Made by a program: the position numbers and the translations under genes | Part shown: positions 28,799 to 39,253 of the stretch, one piece after another | How the letters are laid out: the number at the start of each line of letters is the position of its first letter | Position numbering within the stretch: position 1 is the stretch's first letter | NCBI RefSeq assembly: GCF_902806315.1 | Contig: NZ_CADCWD010000057.1 | Location: forward strand, 1 to 63,698 | Direction: 5' to 3' | Length of the DNA stretch: 63,698 bases | Origin: an uncultured Sphingosinicella sp. | GTDB lineage: Bacteria; Pseudomonadota; Alphaproteobacteria; Sphingomonadales; Sphingomonadaceae | The notes under the pieces: model-generated | What the model was told of the DNA's origin: nothing | Database searches by the model: none | What the model saw: only the letters and a program-made list of their open reading frames with translations

Positions 28799-28814
28799 GA
28801 CGGAGCTGCATGAC

Positions 28815-30734
<1,920 letters not shown>

Positions 30735-30807
30735 GCTTATCCTCTTATGCCCCAATAAAATGCCTGCCCGCGCCCTTCTTTCCAGGCACGCGTGCGTGTC
30801 GGGAACG

Positions 30808-30835
30808 ATATAGGGGTGCTTTCCATTGCGACAAG
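30808..30835 (-). promoter_or_regulatory. Heat-shock (sigma-32) promoter of dnaK
   Basis: On the minus strand CTTG (30835-30832), 17 bases, then CCTATAT (30814-30808) matches the alphaproteobacterial RpoH consensus CTTG-N17/18-CYTAT. Predicted leader before dnaK is about 65 bases. Confidence 0.75.
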
Positions 30836-30861
30836 AAGTGCGCCTGCTCTAAGGGCAACGC

Positions 30862-31311
30862 ATGCGTGTCCTGCTTGCAACAGCATTTCTCACTCTGGGA
30901 CTAAGCGGATGCGGAGGATCAGGGTCCGAGCCGCACGTCACCATCGAGAATGCCCGCGTGACGCTGCCGGCCGTGAGGGGCCGGCCCGGCGCCGGTTACT
31001 TCACCGCCGAGGCATCCGCGCTGCCGGAAGCCATCGTCGCGGTGACGGCTCCGCCGCCGACGCGTATCGAAATGCATGAGAGCATGGCGGCAGGCTCGAT
31101 GACCTCCATGCGGCCGATCCCCAGCGCGCCGTTCGAGGCGGACAGGCCGATCGCATTCGAGCCCGGCGGCAAGCACCTGATGATGTTCGACATCGATCCG
31201 GCGGTGAAGCCGGGCGACACCCTCCCCCTCACCTTCCGCTTCGCCAAGGCGCCGCCGGTGACCGTGCAAGCCGAGGTGCTAGGGCCGGGCGGAGCGCATG
31301 CCGAGCATTAA
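30862..31311 (+). CDS. PCu(A)C-type periplasmic copper chaperone lipoprotein
   Basis: The 149-residue product has a lipobox LSGC (Cys about 17) and the DUF461/PCuAC fold. The copper-binding pattern H-M-x(10)-M-x(21)-H-x-M can be traced in MHESMAAGSMTSMRPI (residues about 73-88) and GGKHLMMFDI (about 108-117). Such proteins deliver Cu(I) to the CuA centre of cytochrome c oxidase. It diverges from dnaK and is followed after 3 bases by the next gene. Confidence 0.88.
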   Translation: MRVLLATAFLTLGLSGCGGSGSEPHVTIENARVTLPAVRGRPGAGYFTAEASALPEAIVAVTAPPPTRIEMHESMAAGSMTSMRPIPSAPFEADRPIAFEPGGKHLMMFDIDPAVKPGDTLPLTFRFAKAPPVTVQAEVLGPGGAHAEH

Positions 31312-31314
31312 GGC

Positions 31315-31776
31315 ATGACCGAACGCCCCCTCACCGAGGGCGAACGCAAGATGGCCGCAAGCATCTTCGGCTCGGCCATCCTTTACGACGCGGTGAGGCT
31401 GAAGCGCCGCAAGTGGTTCCCGTTCCAGCCGAGGGAAACGCTGATGGCTCCCACCGGCCACGTGCACGTCCACCCGGCGAGCACGCTCTGGAGCGAGGAT
31501 TACAGCAAGGAGCGGCTCGGCCTCCAAGCATTGCTGATGCACGAGCTCACCCACGTCTGGCAGAGCCAGCTGCGCGGCAGATTTTATCTCCCGCTGATGC
31601 GCCACCCCTTTTGCCGCTACACCTACGATTTCGTGCCGGGCTGGTCGTTCGAGCGCTACGGGCTGGAGCAGCAGGGCGAGATCGTGCGGCACGCTTACTT
31701 GCGCCGGAACGGCTACGCGCTCGACCTTGCCCCGCCGCTGGAGCTGCTCGAAAGCATTTTGCCCTTCCACATATGA
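31315..31776 (+). CDS. Small HExxH-containing protein (Vgr-related type)
   Basis: The 153-residue protein has HELTHVWQ near residue 77, a HExxH zinc-protease motif, in a short basic protein with no signal peptide. Proteins with this motif and length are seen as 'Vgr-related' in sphingomonads, but nothing here indicates a type VI secretion locus. It follows the copper chaperone by 3 bases and probably shares its transcript. Function unknown; peptidase activity is a guess from the motif. Confidence 0.65.
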   Translation: MTERPLTEGERKMAASIFGSAILYDAVRLKRRKWFPFQPRETLMAPTGHVHVHPASTLWSEDYSKERLGLQALLMHELTHVWQSQLRGRFYLPLMRHPFCRYTYDFVPGWSFERYGLEQQGEIVRHAYLRRNGYALDLAPPLELLESILPFHI

Positions 31777-31783
31777 GTGCTGC

Positions 31784-32011
31784 TCAGGCCCGCTTTATCC
31801 GCTCCCACCCAATCGCGCCGGCCACTGCTAGTTGGGCAAACCCGGTGAGGAGCGGGACAAGCTGATTGTCGAGTTGCTCGAACGTTACGAACAGGATCGT
31901 CGCCGCTCCGCTGGCAGCCAGCGGAGAAACCGGGAAGTGCTGGATCAAACTCTCGCGTAAAAGAAGCAGCCGCGTTCTCGTTCGACGGATCCGCCGCTGA
32001 AGATTCCTCAA
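31784..32011 (-). CDS. Possible small membrane protein (75 aa)
   Basis: A frame from a TTG start with Arg-rich N-terminus and two potential hydrophobic helices (SPLAASGAATILFVTF, LLTGFAQLAVAGAIGW) just downstream of grpE. Base composition is a little less GC-rich than flanking genes and there is no clear ribosome site, so it may be spurious. Confidence 0.3.
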   Translation of the reverse strand: MRNLQRRIRRTRTRLLLLRESLIQHFPVSPLAASGAATILFVTFEQLDNQLVPLLTGFAQLAVAGAIGWERIKRA

Positions 32012-32016
32012 TCAGC

Positions 32017-32574
32017 TCAGCCCTTCCGCGCCACCCCAACCAAGGCCGGCCGCAACAGGCGGTCCTTGATCATGTAACCCGCCTGCATCTCCTGGACGAC
32101 CGTGCCGGGTTCGGCTTCGTCGTTCGGGATCTCGACCATCGCCTGGTGGCGGTTGGGGTCGAGCGGCTGGCCCATCGCCTCGATCCGGACGATGCCGTGG
32201 CGCTGGAAGACGTTGCCGAGCTCGCGGCCCGTCGCCTCGATGCCGGTGATGAGCGACTTCAGCCGATCGTCGCTGCGCAGGTCCTCCGGGAAGGAGGCAA
32301 GCGCGCGGTCGAGATTGTCCTTCACGCTCAGCATATCGCGGGCGAAATTGGTCACCGCGTAAGCGGAGGTCTGCTGCTTTTCCGCCTCGAGCCGGCGACG
32401 GACATTCTGCGTCTCCGCCTGCGCGTAGAGCGTCTGCTGCTTCGCGTCGGCGAGCTCCTTTTCAAGCTGCACGAGGCGCTCTTGATCCGGCTCCTGCGCG
32501 TCGAAATCGATGCTGTCCCCAACCGATTCCCGGATGTCGATCGCTTCGTTTTCAGTCTTTTGTTCGTCGTTCAT
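32017..32574 (-). CDS. grpE: Nucleotide exchange factor GrpE
   Basis: The 185-residue protein has an acidic N-terminus, a long coiled coil (about 40-100, LVQLEKELADAKQQTLYAQA) and the C-terminal beta domain (MGQPLDPNRHQAMVEIPND, VVQEMQAGYMIKDRLLRPA). It releases ADP from DnaK. ATG overlaps the hrcA stop (ATGA at 32571-32574), so the repressor and exchange factor are co-translated. Confidence 0.95.
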   Translation of the reverse strand: MNDEQKTENEAIDIRESVGDSIDFDAQEPDQERLVQLEKELADAKQQTLYAQAETQNVRRRLEAEKQQTSAYAVTNFARDMLSVKDNLDRALASFPEDLRSDDRLKSLITGIEATGRELGNVFQRHGIVRIEAMGQPLDPNRHQAMVEIPNDEAEPGTVVQEMQAGYMIKDRLLRPALVGVARKG

Positions 32575-33617
32575 GCCATCAATCTCGAAAGTGCCTGTGC
32601 TGTGAAATCAACCATGGGGACCACCCGCGCATAGTTCAACCGAGTCGGCCCGATCACCCCGACGACGCCGACAACCTTGCCGTCGCTGCCGCGATAGGGA
32701 GCGGCAATGACCGAAGAACCGGACAATGCGAAGAGCTTGTTTTCGGAGCCGATGAAGATCTTCATGCCCCTGCCCTCGCGTGCGCTGTCGAGCAGGCGGG
32801 CGATCTCCTCCTTGCCTTCCAGTTCATCGAGAAGTTGGCGCACCCGCTCCAGGTCGGCGGCGGCGAATTCGTCGATCAGGTTCGCCTGCCCGCGCACGAT
32901 CAGCACCGGCCGGCTGGAGCCGTCCTCCGACCAGATCGCGAGGCCGCGGGCGATCAACTCCCGCGCCGCCTGGTCCAGCTCCGCCCGGCCGGCGCTGATC
33001 TCGTGCGACAGACGCGCCTGCGCCTGGCTTAGGGTCAGGCCCGACAGCCGCGCACTGACATAATTCCCGACTTCGGCTAGCGCTGAAGAGGTAACGCCGG
33101 GCGGCAGATCCACGACGCGGTTCTCGACGCTGCCATCGCTGCCGACCAAAACCGCGAGCGCCTGCATCGGAGACAATTGCACGAAGCCGAACTGGCGTAG
33201 CACCGGCTCGCGCTTGGGCACGAGCACGATGCCGGCGCAGGCCGAAAGGCCGGACAAGGCCTGCGTGGCCGCCGCCAGCGCCTCCTCGATCGGTCCGCCG
33301 CCGCGCGAAAGCCGCGCCTCGATCGCAGCGCGCTCCTCCGCGCTCGGCTCCGCCGCCTGCATCATGCCGTCCACGAACAGCCGGAGACCGCTTTCGGTCG
33401 GAATACGTCCTGCGGAGGTGTGGGGGTGGCTGAGCAGCCCCAGTTCCTCCAGATCCTGCATCACGTTGCGGATCGAGGCCGGCGAGAGGTTGATGCCCGG
33501 AAGCTTCGACACGGTGCGCGAGCCGACAGGCGCTCCGGAACCGAGATAGCCTTCGACCACCATCCGGAACACGTCCCTCGCGCGATCGGTCAGTTCGGTG
33601 ACGGGTGTGGTGGACAT
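32571..33617 (-). CDS. hrcA: Heat-inducible transcription repressor HrcA
   Basis: The 348-residue repressor has an N-terminal winged helix (GAPVGSRTVSKL..LSPASIRNVMQDLEELG...HTSAGRIPTESGLR) and a C-terminal GAF-like dimer domain with MKIFIGSENKLFALSGSSVI. HrcA binds CIRCE operators, mainly at groESL. No CIRCE inverted repeat was found in the 97-base gap to the divergent rph gene or ahead of dnaK, where a sigma-32 promoter is used instead. ATG 33617 gives the usual start. Confidence 0.93.
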   Translation of the reverse strand: MSTTPVTELTDRARDVFRMVVEGYLGSGAPVGSRTVSKLPGINLSPASIRNVMQDLEELGLLSHPHTSAGRIPTESGLRLFVDGMMQAAEPSAEERAAIEARLSRGGGPIEEALAAATQALSGLSACAGIVLVPKREPVLRQFGFVQLSPMQALAVLVGSDGSVENRVVDLPPGVTSSALAEVGNYVSARLSGLTLSQAQARLSHEISAGRAELDQAARELIARGLAIWSEDGSSRPVLIVRGQANLIDEFAAADLERVRQLLDELEGKEEIARLLDSAREGRGMKIFIGSENKLFALSGSSVIAAPYRGSDGKVVGVVGVIGPTRLNYARVVPMVDFTAQALSRLMA

Positions 33618-33714
33618 GCACGCTAGGTAGTCGGTCCCACCGCGCTCGTCACCCCGGTGGACGATGCGAAGGCACGCGGCTAAGGCGCGGGCCGACCCAA
33701 GGAAAGGAACCCTC

Positions 33715-34427
33715 ATGCGCCCATCCGGCCGCGCGCCCGATCAGATGCGGGCGATCACGATGGAACCCGGCTTCACCCGCCATGCCGAAGGAAGCTGCCT
33801 CGTCAGCTTCGGCGACACCCGCGTGCTCTGCACTGCATCCGTGGAGACCAACCTCCCCCCCTGGCTTCGCGGCAAGGGCAAGGGCTGGGTCACCGCGGAA
33901 TATGGAATGCTCCCGCGCGCGACCCACACTCGCGGGCGGCGCGAGGCTGCGGGCGGCAAGCAATCGGGGCGCACGCAGGAGATCCAGCGGCTGATCGGCC
34001 GCTCGCTTCGCGCGGTGGTCGATCTCGAGAAACTGGGTGAGCGGCAGATCACGCTCGATTGCGACGTCATCCAGGCGGACGGCGGCACCCGGACGGCATC
34101 TATCTCCGGCGCCTGGGTCGCGTTGCGCATCGCTGTCGACAAGATCCTCGCCGCCGGCCAGCTCGAAGTGGATCCGATCCGGCAGAAGGTCGCCGCGGTC
34201 AGCTGCGGCATGCATCAGGGAACCGCAGTCCTCGACCTCGATTATGCCGAGGATTCCAACGCCGGTTCGGACGGCAATTTCGTGCTGACGGGCGACGGCA
34301 ACATTGTTGAGGCGCAGGTGAGTGCGGAAGGCGAGTGCTATGACGAGGAAGGGCTGCTGAGGCTGCTCCGCCTCGCCCGCATCGGTTGCACCGATATCTT
34401 CGCCGCGCAGGACCGGGCGACCGGCCG

Positions 34428-34431
<4 letters not shown>
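33715..34431 (+). CDS. rph: Ribonuclease PH
   Basis: The 238-residue phosphorolytic exoribonuclease trims tRNA 3' ends. Family blocks include [20 protein letters not shown] at the start, [15 protein letters not shown] near 61, [20 protein letters not shown] near 86 and [18 protein letters not shown] near 179. AAGGAAAGGAA lies just before ATG 33715. Its stop overlaps the rdgB start, forming rph-rdgB-hemW. Confidence 0.95.
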
Positions 34432-35074
<643 letters not shown>

Positions 35075-35078
<4 letters not shown>

Positions 35079-36235
35079 ACGCCCTCGGCACGATCGCCCA
35101 GGACACGCTGGCCCTCTACGTCCACTGGCCCTTCTGCGTCTCAAAATGCCCCTATTGCGACTTCAACAGCCACGTCCGGGAGACAGTGGATCAGGAGCGC
35201 TGGCGCGACGCGCTCCTTGCCGATCTCGGCTACGAGGCCAGGCAGCAGCCGGTGGGCCAGCTCGGCTCCATCTTCTTCGGCGGCGGCACGCCCTCGCTGA
35301 TGCCGCCCTCCACCGTCGCAGCGATCATCGAAGCTGCCGAGGCGCATTGGGGGTTCGCGCGGGGAATCGAGATCACGCTCGAGGCCAATCCGTCTTCTGT
35401 GGAAGCCTCACGCTTCGCCGATCTGGCCAAAGCGGGGGTGAACCGCGTCTCGCTCGGCTTGCAATCGCTCGGCGATGAGGCTCTGCGCTTCCTCGGCCGC
35501 GCCCACGGGGTCGCCGAGGGGCTTGCAGCACTCGCGACCGCTCAGTCGGTGTTCGAGCGGGTGAGCTTCGACCTCATCTACGCGCTTCCGGACCAGAGCG
35601 AGCAAGCCTGGGAACACGAGCTCTGCAAGGCGCTATCGTTCGGCACGGGGCACCTCTCCCTCTACCAGCTCACCGTCGAGCCGGGCACGCGTTTCGCGGC
35701 GCTTGCCGCCAAGGGCGAGTTGCCCGAAACCGACCCGGACCGAAGCGCCGGGCTCTACGAGTTGACGCAGGAAATGACGGCGGCGGCGGGGCTCCCGTCC
35801 TACGAGATCTCCAATCACGCCCGGCCCGGCGAGGAGAGTCGGCACAATCTCGCTTACTGGCGCTACCAGCCGTATCTCGGCGTCGGCCCTGGCGCTCACG
35901 GCCGACGCAGAGGCGTCGCCACCCAGCGCCACAAGAAGCCTGAGAACTGGCTCGCCGCCCTCTCTCGCACCGGCCACGGCATCGTCGAGGAGGCATCGAT
36001 CAAAGCCGGGGACCGGGGTGTCGAAGCGCTTCTGATGGGGCTTCGGCTGAACGAGGGCGTAGATCTTCGCCGGATCGAGCGGCTTTCCGAGAGGCCTGCG
36101 GACGCTCTCGTGAACATGTCCGCTGTCGCCAAGCTCCAGAATCAGGGGCTGATCGAACAAACGAACCAGCGCCTTCGCGTCACCGCGGCGGGAATGCTGC
36201 TCCTGGACGCGATCCTTGCGGAGATCGTCGCCTAG
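35075..36235 (+). CDS. hemW: HemW-type heme chaperone / coproporphyrinogen-oxidase-like radical SAM protein
   Basis: The 386-residue protein has the radical-SAM cluster motif CVSKCPYC near residue 26 (preceded by LYVHWPF, followed by DFNSH), GGGTPSLM near 69, and the HemN C-terminal domain with [20 protein letters not shown]. Lacking the N-terminal HemN extension, it fits HemW, which binds heme and delivers it to respiratory enzymes. GTG 35075 overlaps the rdgB stop. Its TAG overlaps the convergent lppC stop. Confidence 0.9.
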
Positions 36236-37446
36236 AAGCCGGACGGCGCGGGCGAGACGGTCTGCAGCCCGGCGGCGTTGACCTGCTGCACGGCAAGCGC
36301 ACGTTCGGCGATCCCGTCGCGCCCGAACCGGAAAGCGCCGTCGATGCCCATGAAACCTTCGGGGTCCCGAAGCTTGGCCGCCGGGAACGGTCGCCCGAAC
36401 GGCCACTCCGCGGCGACCCGGACGGTGAGCAGCACCGCATCGTAGCCAAGGCTCGCCAACCGGTAGGGGAAGCTGCCGTAGCGAGTGCGGTAGCGGGTGC
36501 GCAGCTGGTTGAACATGGCGTCCGGCACAGCCGCGAACCAGGCACCACGAAGCGGCGCCTGCGCAGGCAGGTTGGTCTCCGTGTTCCAGAGCTCCGTGCC
36601 GAGAATACGCGCCTGGCTCGAGGGTCCGCTGCGGATTGCCGGAGCCGCCGTCGCCGCGATCCTGCTATTGTCCGCGACCAGTATCGCGTCGTAGCCGGAC
36701 TGACCGTTGAGCCGCCCGACCGCGGCGCGAAGCCCGCCCGGCGTGCGGTCGAAGGTCTGCATCGCGACCATCCGACCCCCGGCGCGCTCGACGGACTCGA
36801 TCAGCGCCTGGCTCGAGCGCTGGCCGTAGGTGCCGGCGGGGATCAGCCCCGCAAAGCGTTGCAATCCTTGCGACCGCGCATGGCTCACCACCCGGTCAAT
36901 TGACTGGCTGGGCGTGAAGCCCATCAGATGAACCCCGTTTCCGGCGACGCTGACGTCGTTGGAAAAGGCGACCACCGGCACGCCGGCACGGTTCGCAACG
37001 GGAGCGACGGCGCGTACATCCTCGGCGAGCAGCGGGCCGAGGAACAGCCGGTTGCCTTCCGCAAGCGCCTGGTTGGCAGCCGCCGCCGCGCCGCGCGATG
37101 CGGTGTCGTAGATGGTGATGCGGATTCGATCCCCGCCGCTGTCGAGCAGAGCAAGATTGGCCGCATTGGCGATCGACTTGCCGACGCCGGCATTCTCACC
37201 CGTCAGCGGCACTAGGACGGCGACACGGTTCCGCAGGTCCTGTGCGGGCGAGCCCGGCTGATCGGGCTGGGGCGTGGGCGCCGGTGTGGCGCGGGGCCGA
37301 GGCGTGGGCTTGGGCTCGGCACGCGCTACCGGCGCCGCGGGATCCGGGATGATCTGGCAGCCGCCGAGCAATGCTGACATGGCGAGCCCCGCCGCCACCC
37401 CGAGGAAGGAGCGCCGCGCTTGCGGGCAATGGAGTTGCTCTGCCAT
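36232..37446 (-). CDS. LppC/LpoA-like penicillin-binding protein activator lipoprotein
   Basis: The 404-residue protein has RRSFLGVAAGLAMSALLGGC, a twin-arginine-like lipoprotein signal, then a Pro-rich linker and a periplasmic binding-protein-like domain (RVAVLVPLTGENAGVGKSIA, GNRLFLGPLLAEDVRAVAPV). In enterobacteria LpoA activates PBP1A. The adjacent rsmI and yraN are the usual neighbours of this gene. No alternative start exists between the ATG at 37446 and the twin Arg, so its ATG overlaps that of divergent rsmI. Confidence 0.85.
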   Translation of the reverse strand: MAEQLHCPQARRSFLGVAAGLAMSALLGGCQIIPDPAAPVARAEPKPTPRPRATPAPTPQPDQPGSPAQDLRNRVAVLVPLTGENAGVGKSIANAANLALLDSGGDRIRITIYDTASRGAAAAANQALAEGNRLFLGPLLAEDVRAVAPVANRAGVPVVAFSNDVSVAGNGVHLMGFTPSQSIDRVVSHARSQGLQRFAGLIPAGTYGQRSSQALIESVERAGGRMVAMQTFDRTPGGLRAAVGRLNGQSGYDAILVADNSRIAATAAPAIRSGPSSQARILGTELWNTETNLPAQAPLRGAWFAAVPDAMFNQLRTRYRTRYGSFPYRLASLGYDAVLLTVRVAAEWPFGRPFPAAKLRDPEGFMGIDGAFRFGRDGIAERALAVQQVNAAGLQTVSPAPSGF

Positions 37447-38290
37447 GACCGGACCCAAGATGAGCGAAAGACTTGCCCCCGGCCTCTACATCGTCGCGAC
37501 GCCGATCGGCAATCTTTCCGATCTGAGCCCGCACGCGGCGGACATATTGTCCAAAGCGGACCTGATCGCGGTCGAAGACAGCCGCGTCACCGCCAAGCTC
37601 CTCGCTCATATCGGCGTCAAACGGCCGATGAAGCCTTATCACGACCACAGCACCGATCGGGTCCGGACCGACCTCCTCGCCCAGATGGCCGACAAGGCGG
37701 TGGCGCTCGTTTCCGACGCCGGCACCCCGCTCATTTCGGACCCCGGCTACAAGCTCGTCCGCGATGCGCGTGCCGCGGGGCGCGAAGTGCACACGGTCGC
37801 CGGCCCCTGCGCGGCCGTGGCGGCGCTGACGCTCGCCGGCCTCCCGACCGACCGCTTCCTCTTCCTCGGTTTTCTGCCGTCCAAAGCGGGCGCGCGCGCA
37901 TCCGCGATTGCCGAGGTGGCCGCCATTCGCGCCACCCTCATCCTCTACGAAAGCGGTCCTCGCTTGGCGGCTGCGCTGGCGGCGCTCCGCGACGGCCTCG
38001 GCGATCGTGAAGCCGCGGTGGTGCGCGAGATCAGCAAAAAGTTCGAGGAGACCGTCACCGGCACTCTTACCGGACTGGCGCAACGCTATGCCGATGCTCC
38101 ACCCAAGGGAGAAATCGTGATCGTCGTCGGCCCGCCTGGTGAACCGGAAGCGGCGGGTGAGGACGAAGTGGATGCCGCGCTTGCGGAAGCGATGACCCGC
38201 CTCTCCCCGTCCCGCGCGGCGGCCGAAGTTTCCGAGAAACTGGGACTGCCAAGGCGCGAAGTCTACGAACGGGCGCTTGCGCTCAAATGA
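37445..38290 (+). CDS. rsmI: 16S rRNA (cytidine(1402)-2'-O)-methyltransferase RsmI
   Basis: The 281-residue SAM-dependent tetrapyrrole-methylase-fold enzyme has GLYIVATPIGNLSDLSPHA, IAVEDSRVTAKLL, VALVSDAGTPLISDPGYKLV and PCAAVAALTLAGL, all family blocks. It 2'-O-methylates C1402 in the decoding centre. ATG 37445 has GGAG 10 bases upstream; ATG 37460 is an alternative with a weaker site. The stop overlaps yraN. Confidence 0.94.
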   Translation: MTGPKMSERLAPGLYIVATPIGNLSDLSPHAADILSKADLIAVEDSRVTAKLLAHIGVKRPMKPYHDHSTDRVRTDLLAQMADKAVALVSDAGTPLISDPGYKLVRDARAAGREVHTVAGPCAAVAALTLAGLPTDRFLFLGFLPSKAGARASAIAEVAAIRATLILYESGPRLAAALAALRDGLGDREAAVVREISKKFEETVTGTLTGLAQRYADAPPKGEIVIVVGPPGEPEAAGEDEVDAALAEAMTRLSPSRAAAEVSEKLGLPRREVYERALALK

Positions 38291-38637
38291 AGCGGCAGCG
38301 GGCCGAGCGAGGCGGCCGACGAGCCGAAGCGATCGCCGCCCTGTTCCTGCAGCTCAAGGGCTGGAGCATCCTCGCCCGCCGAGCGCGCACGCCCGTCGGC
38401 GAGGTCGACCTTGTCGCGCGACGCGGACGCACCGTCGCCTTCGTAGAGGTGAAGGCGCGGGCGACGGAAGCCGACGCGGCCGTGTCGCTTGACGAGTACC
38501 GGCTGAGGCGCGTCGCGGCGGCGGCAGGAGCGCTGAGCCCGCGCTTCGTCCGCCCGGGCGACGACATGCGGATCGACGCCTTGTTCGTCGTGCCGTGGCG
38601 GCTGCCCAGACACTTGCCGAACGTCTGGCATGGTTGA
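38287..38637 (+). CDS. yraN: YraN-family (UPF0102) nuclease-like protein
   Basis: The 116-residue protein has the UPF0102 fold: GRRAEAIAALFLQLKGWSIL then GEVDLVARRGRTVAFVEVKA, where Glu, Asp and the E-V-K form a PD-(D/E)xK-like site. Role unknown; possibly in DNA recombination or repair. The ATG overlaps the rsmI stop. A GST gene follows. Confidence 0.9.
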   Translation: MKRQRAERGGRRAEAIAALFLQLKGWSILARRARTPVGEVDLVARRGRTVAFVEVKARATEADAAVSLDEYRLRRVAAAAGALSPRFVRPGDDMRIDALFVVPWRLPRHLPNVWHG

Positions 38638-38647
38638 AGGAGGTCCG

Positions 38648-39253
38648 ATGAAACTCTTCTACACCCGCCCCTCACCATATGCGCGAAAGGCGCGCGCGGC
38701 GGCGCTCGAGCTGGGGCTGGAGGACAGGGTGGAGCTGGTGGAGGTGACCACCCTCACACATCCCACCAACAACATCCCGGAACTCCTGCGCGAGAACCCG
38801 CTGCAGAAGGTGCCGGTGCTGATCGCCGAGGACCGGCAGCGGCTGTTCGATTCGGTGGTGATCGCCGAATATCTGGACGCGCTTGCGGGCGGCACGCTCT
38901 TCCCCAAGGACGGGCGGCGCTGGCCTTCGCTCAAGCTCCACGCGCTGGCGCAGGGGATCATGGATGCGGGAGTGGCGGTGCGGCTCGAGAGCCTGCGGCC
39001 CGAAGACAAACGCTGGGATAATTGGATGGAGGCGCATCTGCGCAAGGTGACGAACGGCCTCGATGCCGTGGACGCCGAACCAGACTTGCTCGACGGCCCC
39101 TTCAACGTCGGCCATCTCGCGCTCGCCTGCGCGATCGAGTGGCTCGCTTTCCGCACCGTCTATTCGGAAAGCGAAGAAGGCCGCCCCCGCCTCGCCGCGT
39201 GGTTCGCGGACGTGCGGGAGCGGCCTTCCTTGATCGCGACGAGGCCCGTTTAG
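38648..39253 (+). CDS. Glutathione S-transferase family protein
   Basis: The 201-residue product has an N-terminal thioredoxin-like domain (MKLFYTRPSPYARKARAAAL, NPLQKVPVLIAEDRQRLFDS with the cis-Pro and glutathione-binding DS) and an all-helical C-terminal domain. Ser/Tyr in TRPSPYARK may activate glutathione. Substrate unknown. AAGGAGG 4 bases before ATG 38648 decides the start over ATG 38630. gshB, 2.3 kb away, would supply glutathione. Confidence 0.88.
   Translation: MKLFYTRPSPYARKARAAALELGLEDRVELVEVTTLTHPTNNIPELLRENPLQKVPVLIAEDRQRLFDSVVIAEYLDALAGGTLFPKDGRRWPSLKLHALAQGIMDAGVAVRLESLRPEDKRWDNWMEAHLRKVTNGLDAVDAEPDLLDGPFNVGHLALACAIEWLAFRTVYSESEEGRPRLAAWFADVRERPSLIATRPV

Noticed and set aside
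33618-33714. CIRCE operator between hrcA and rph
   Set aside because: Looked for TTAGCACTC...GAGTGCTAA; no match on either strand.
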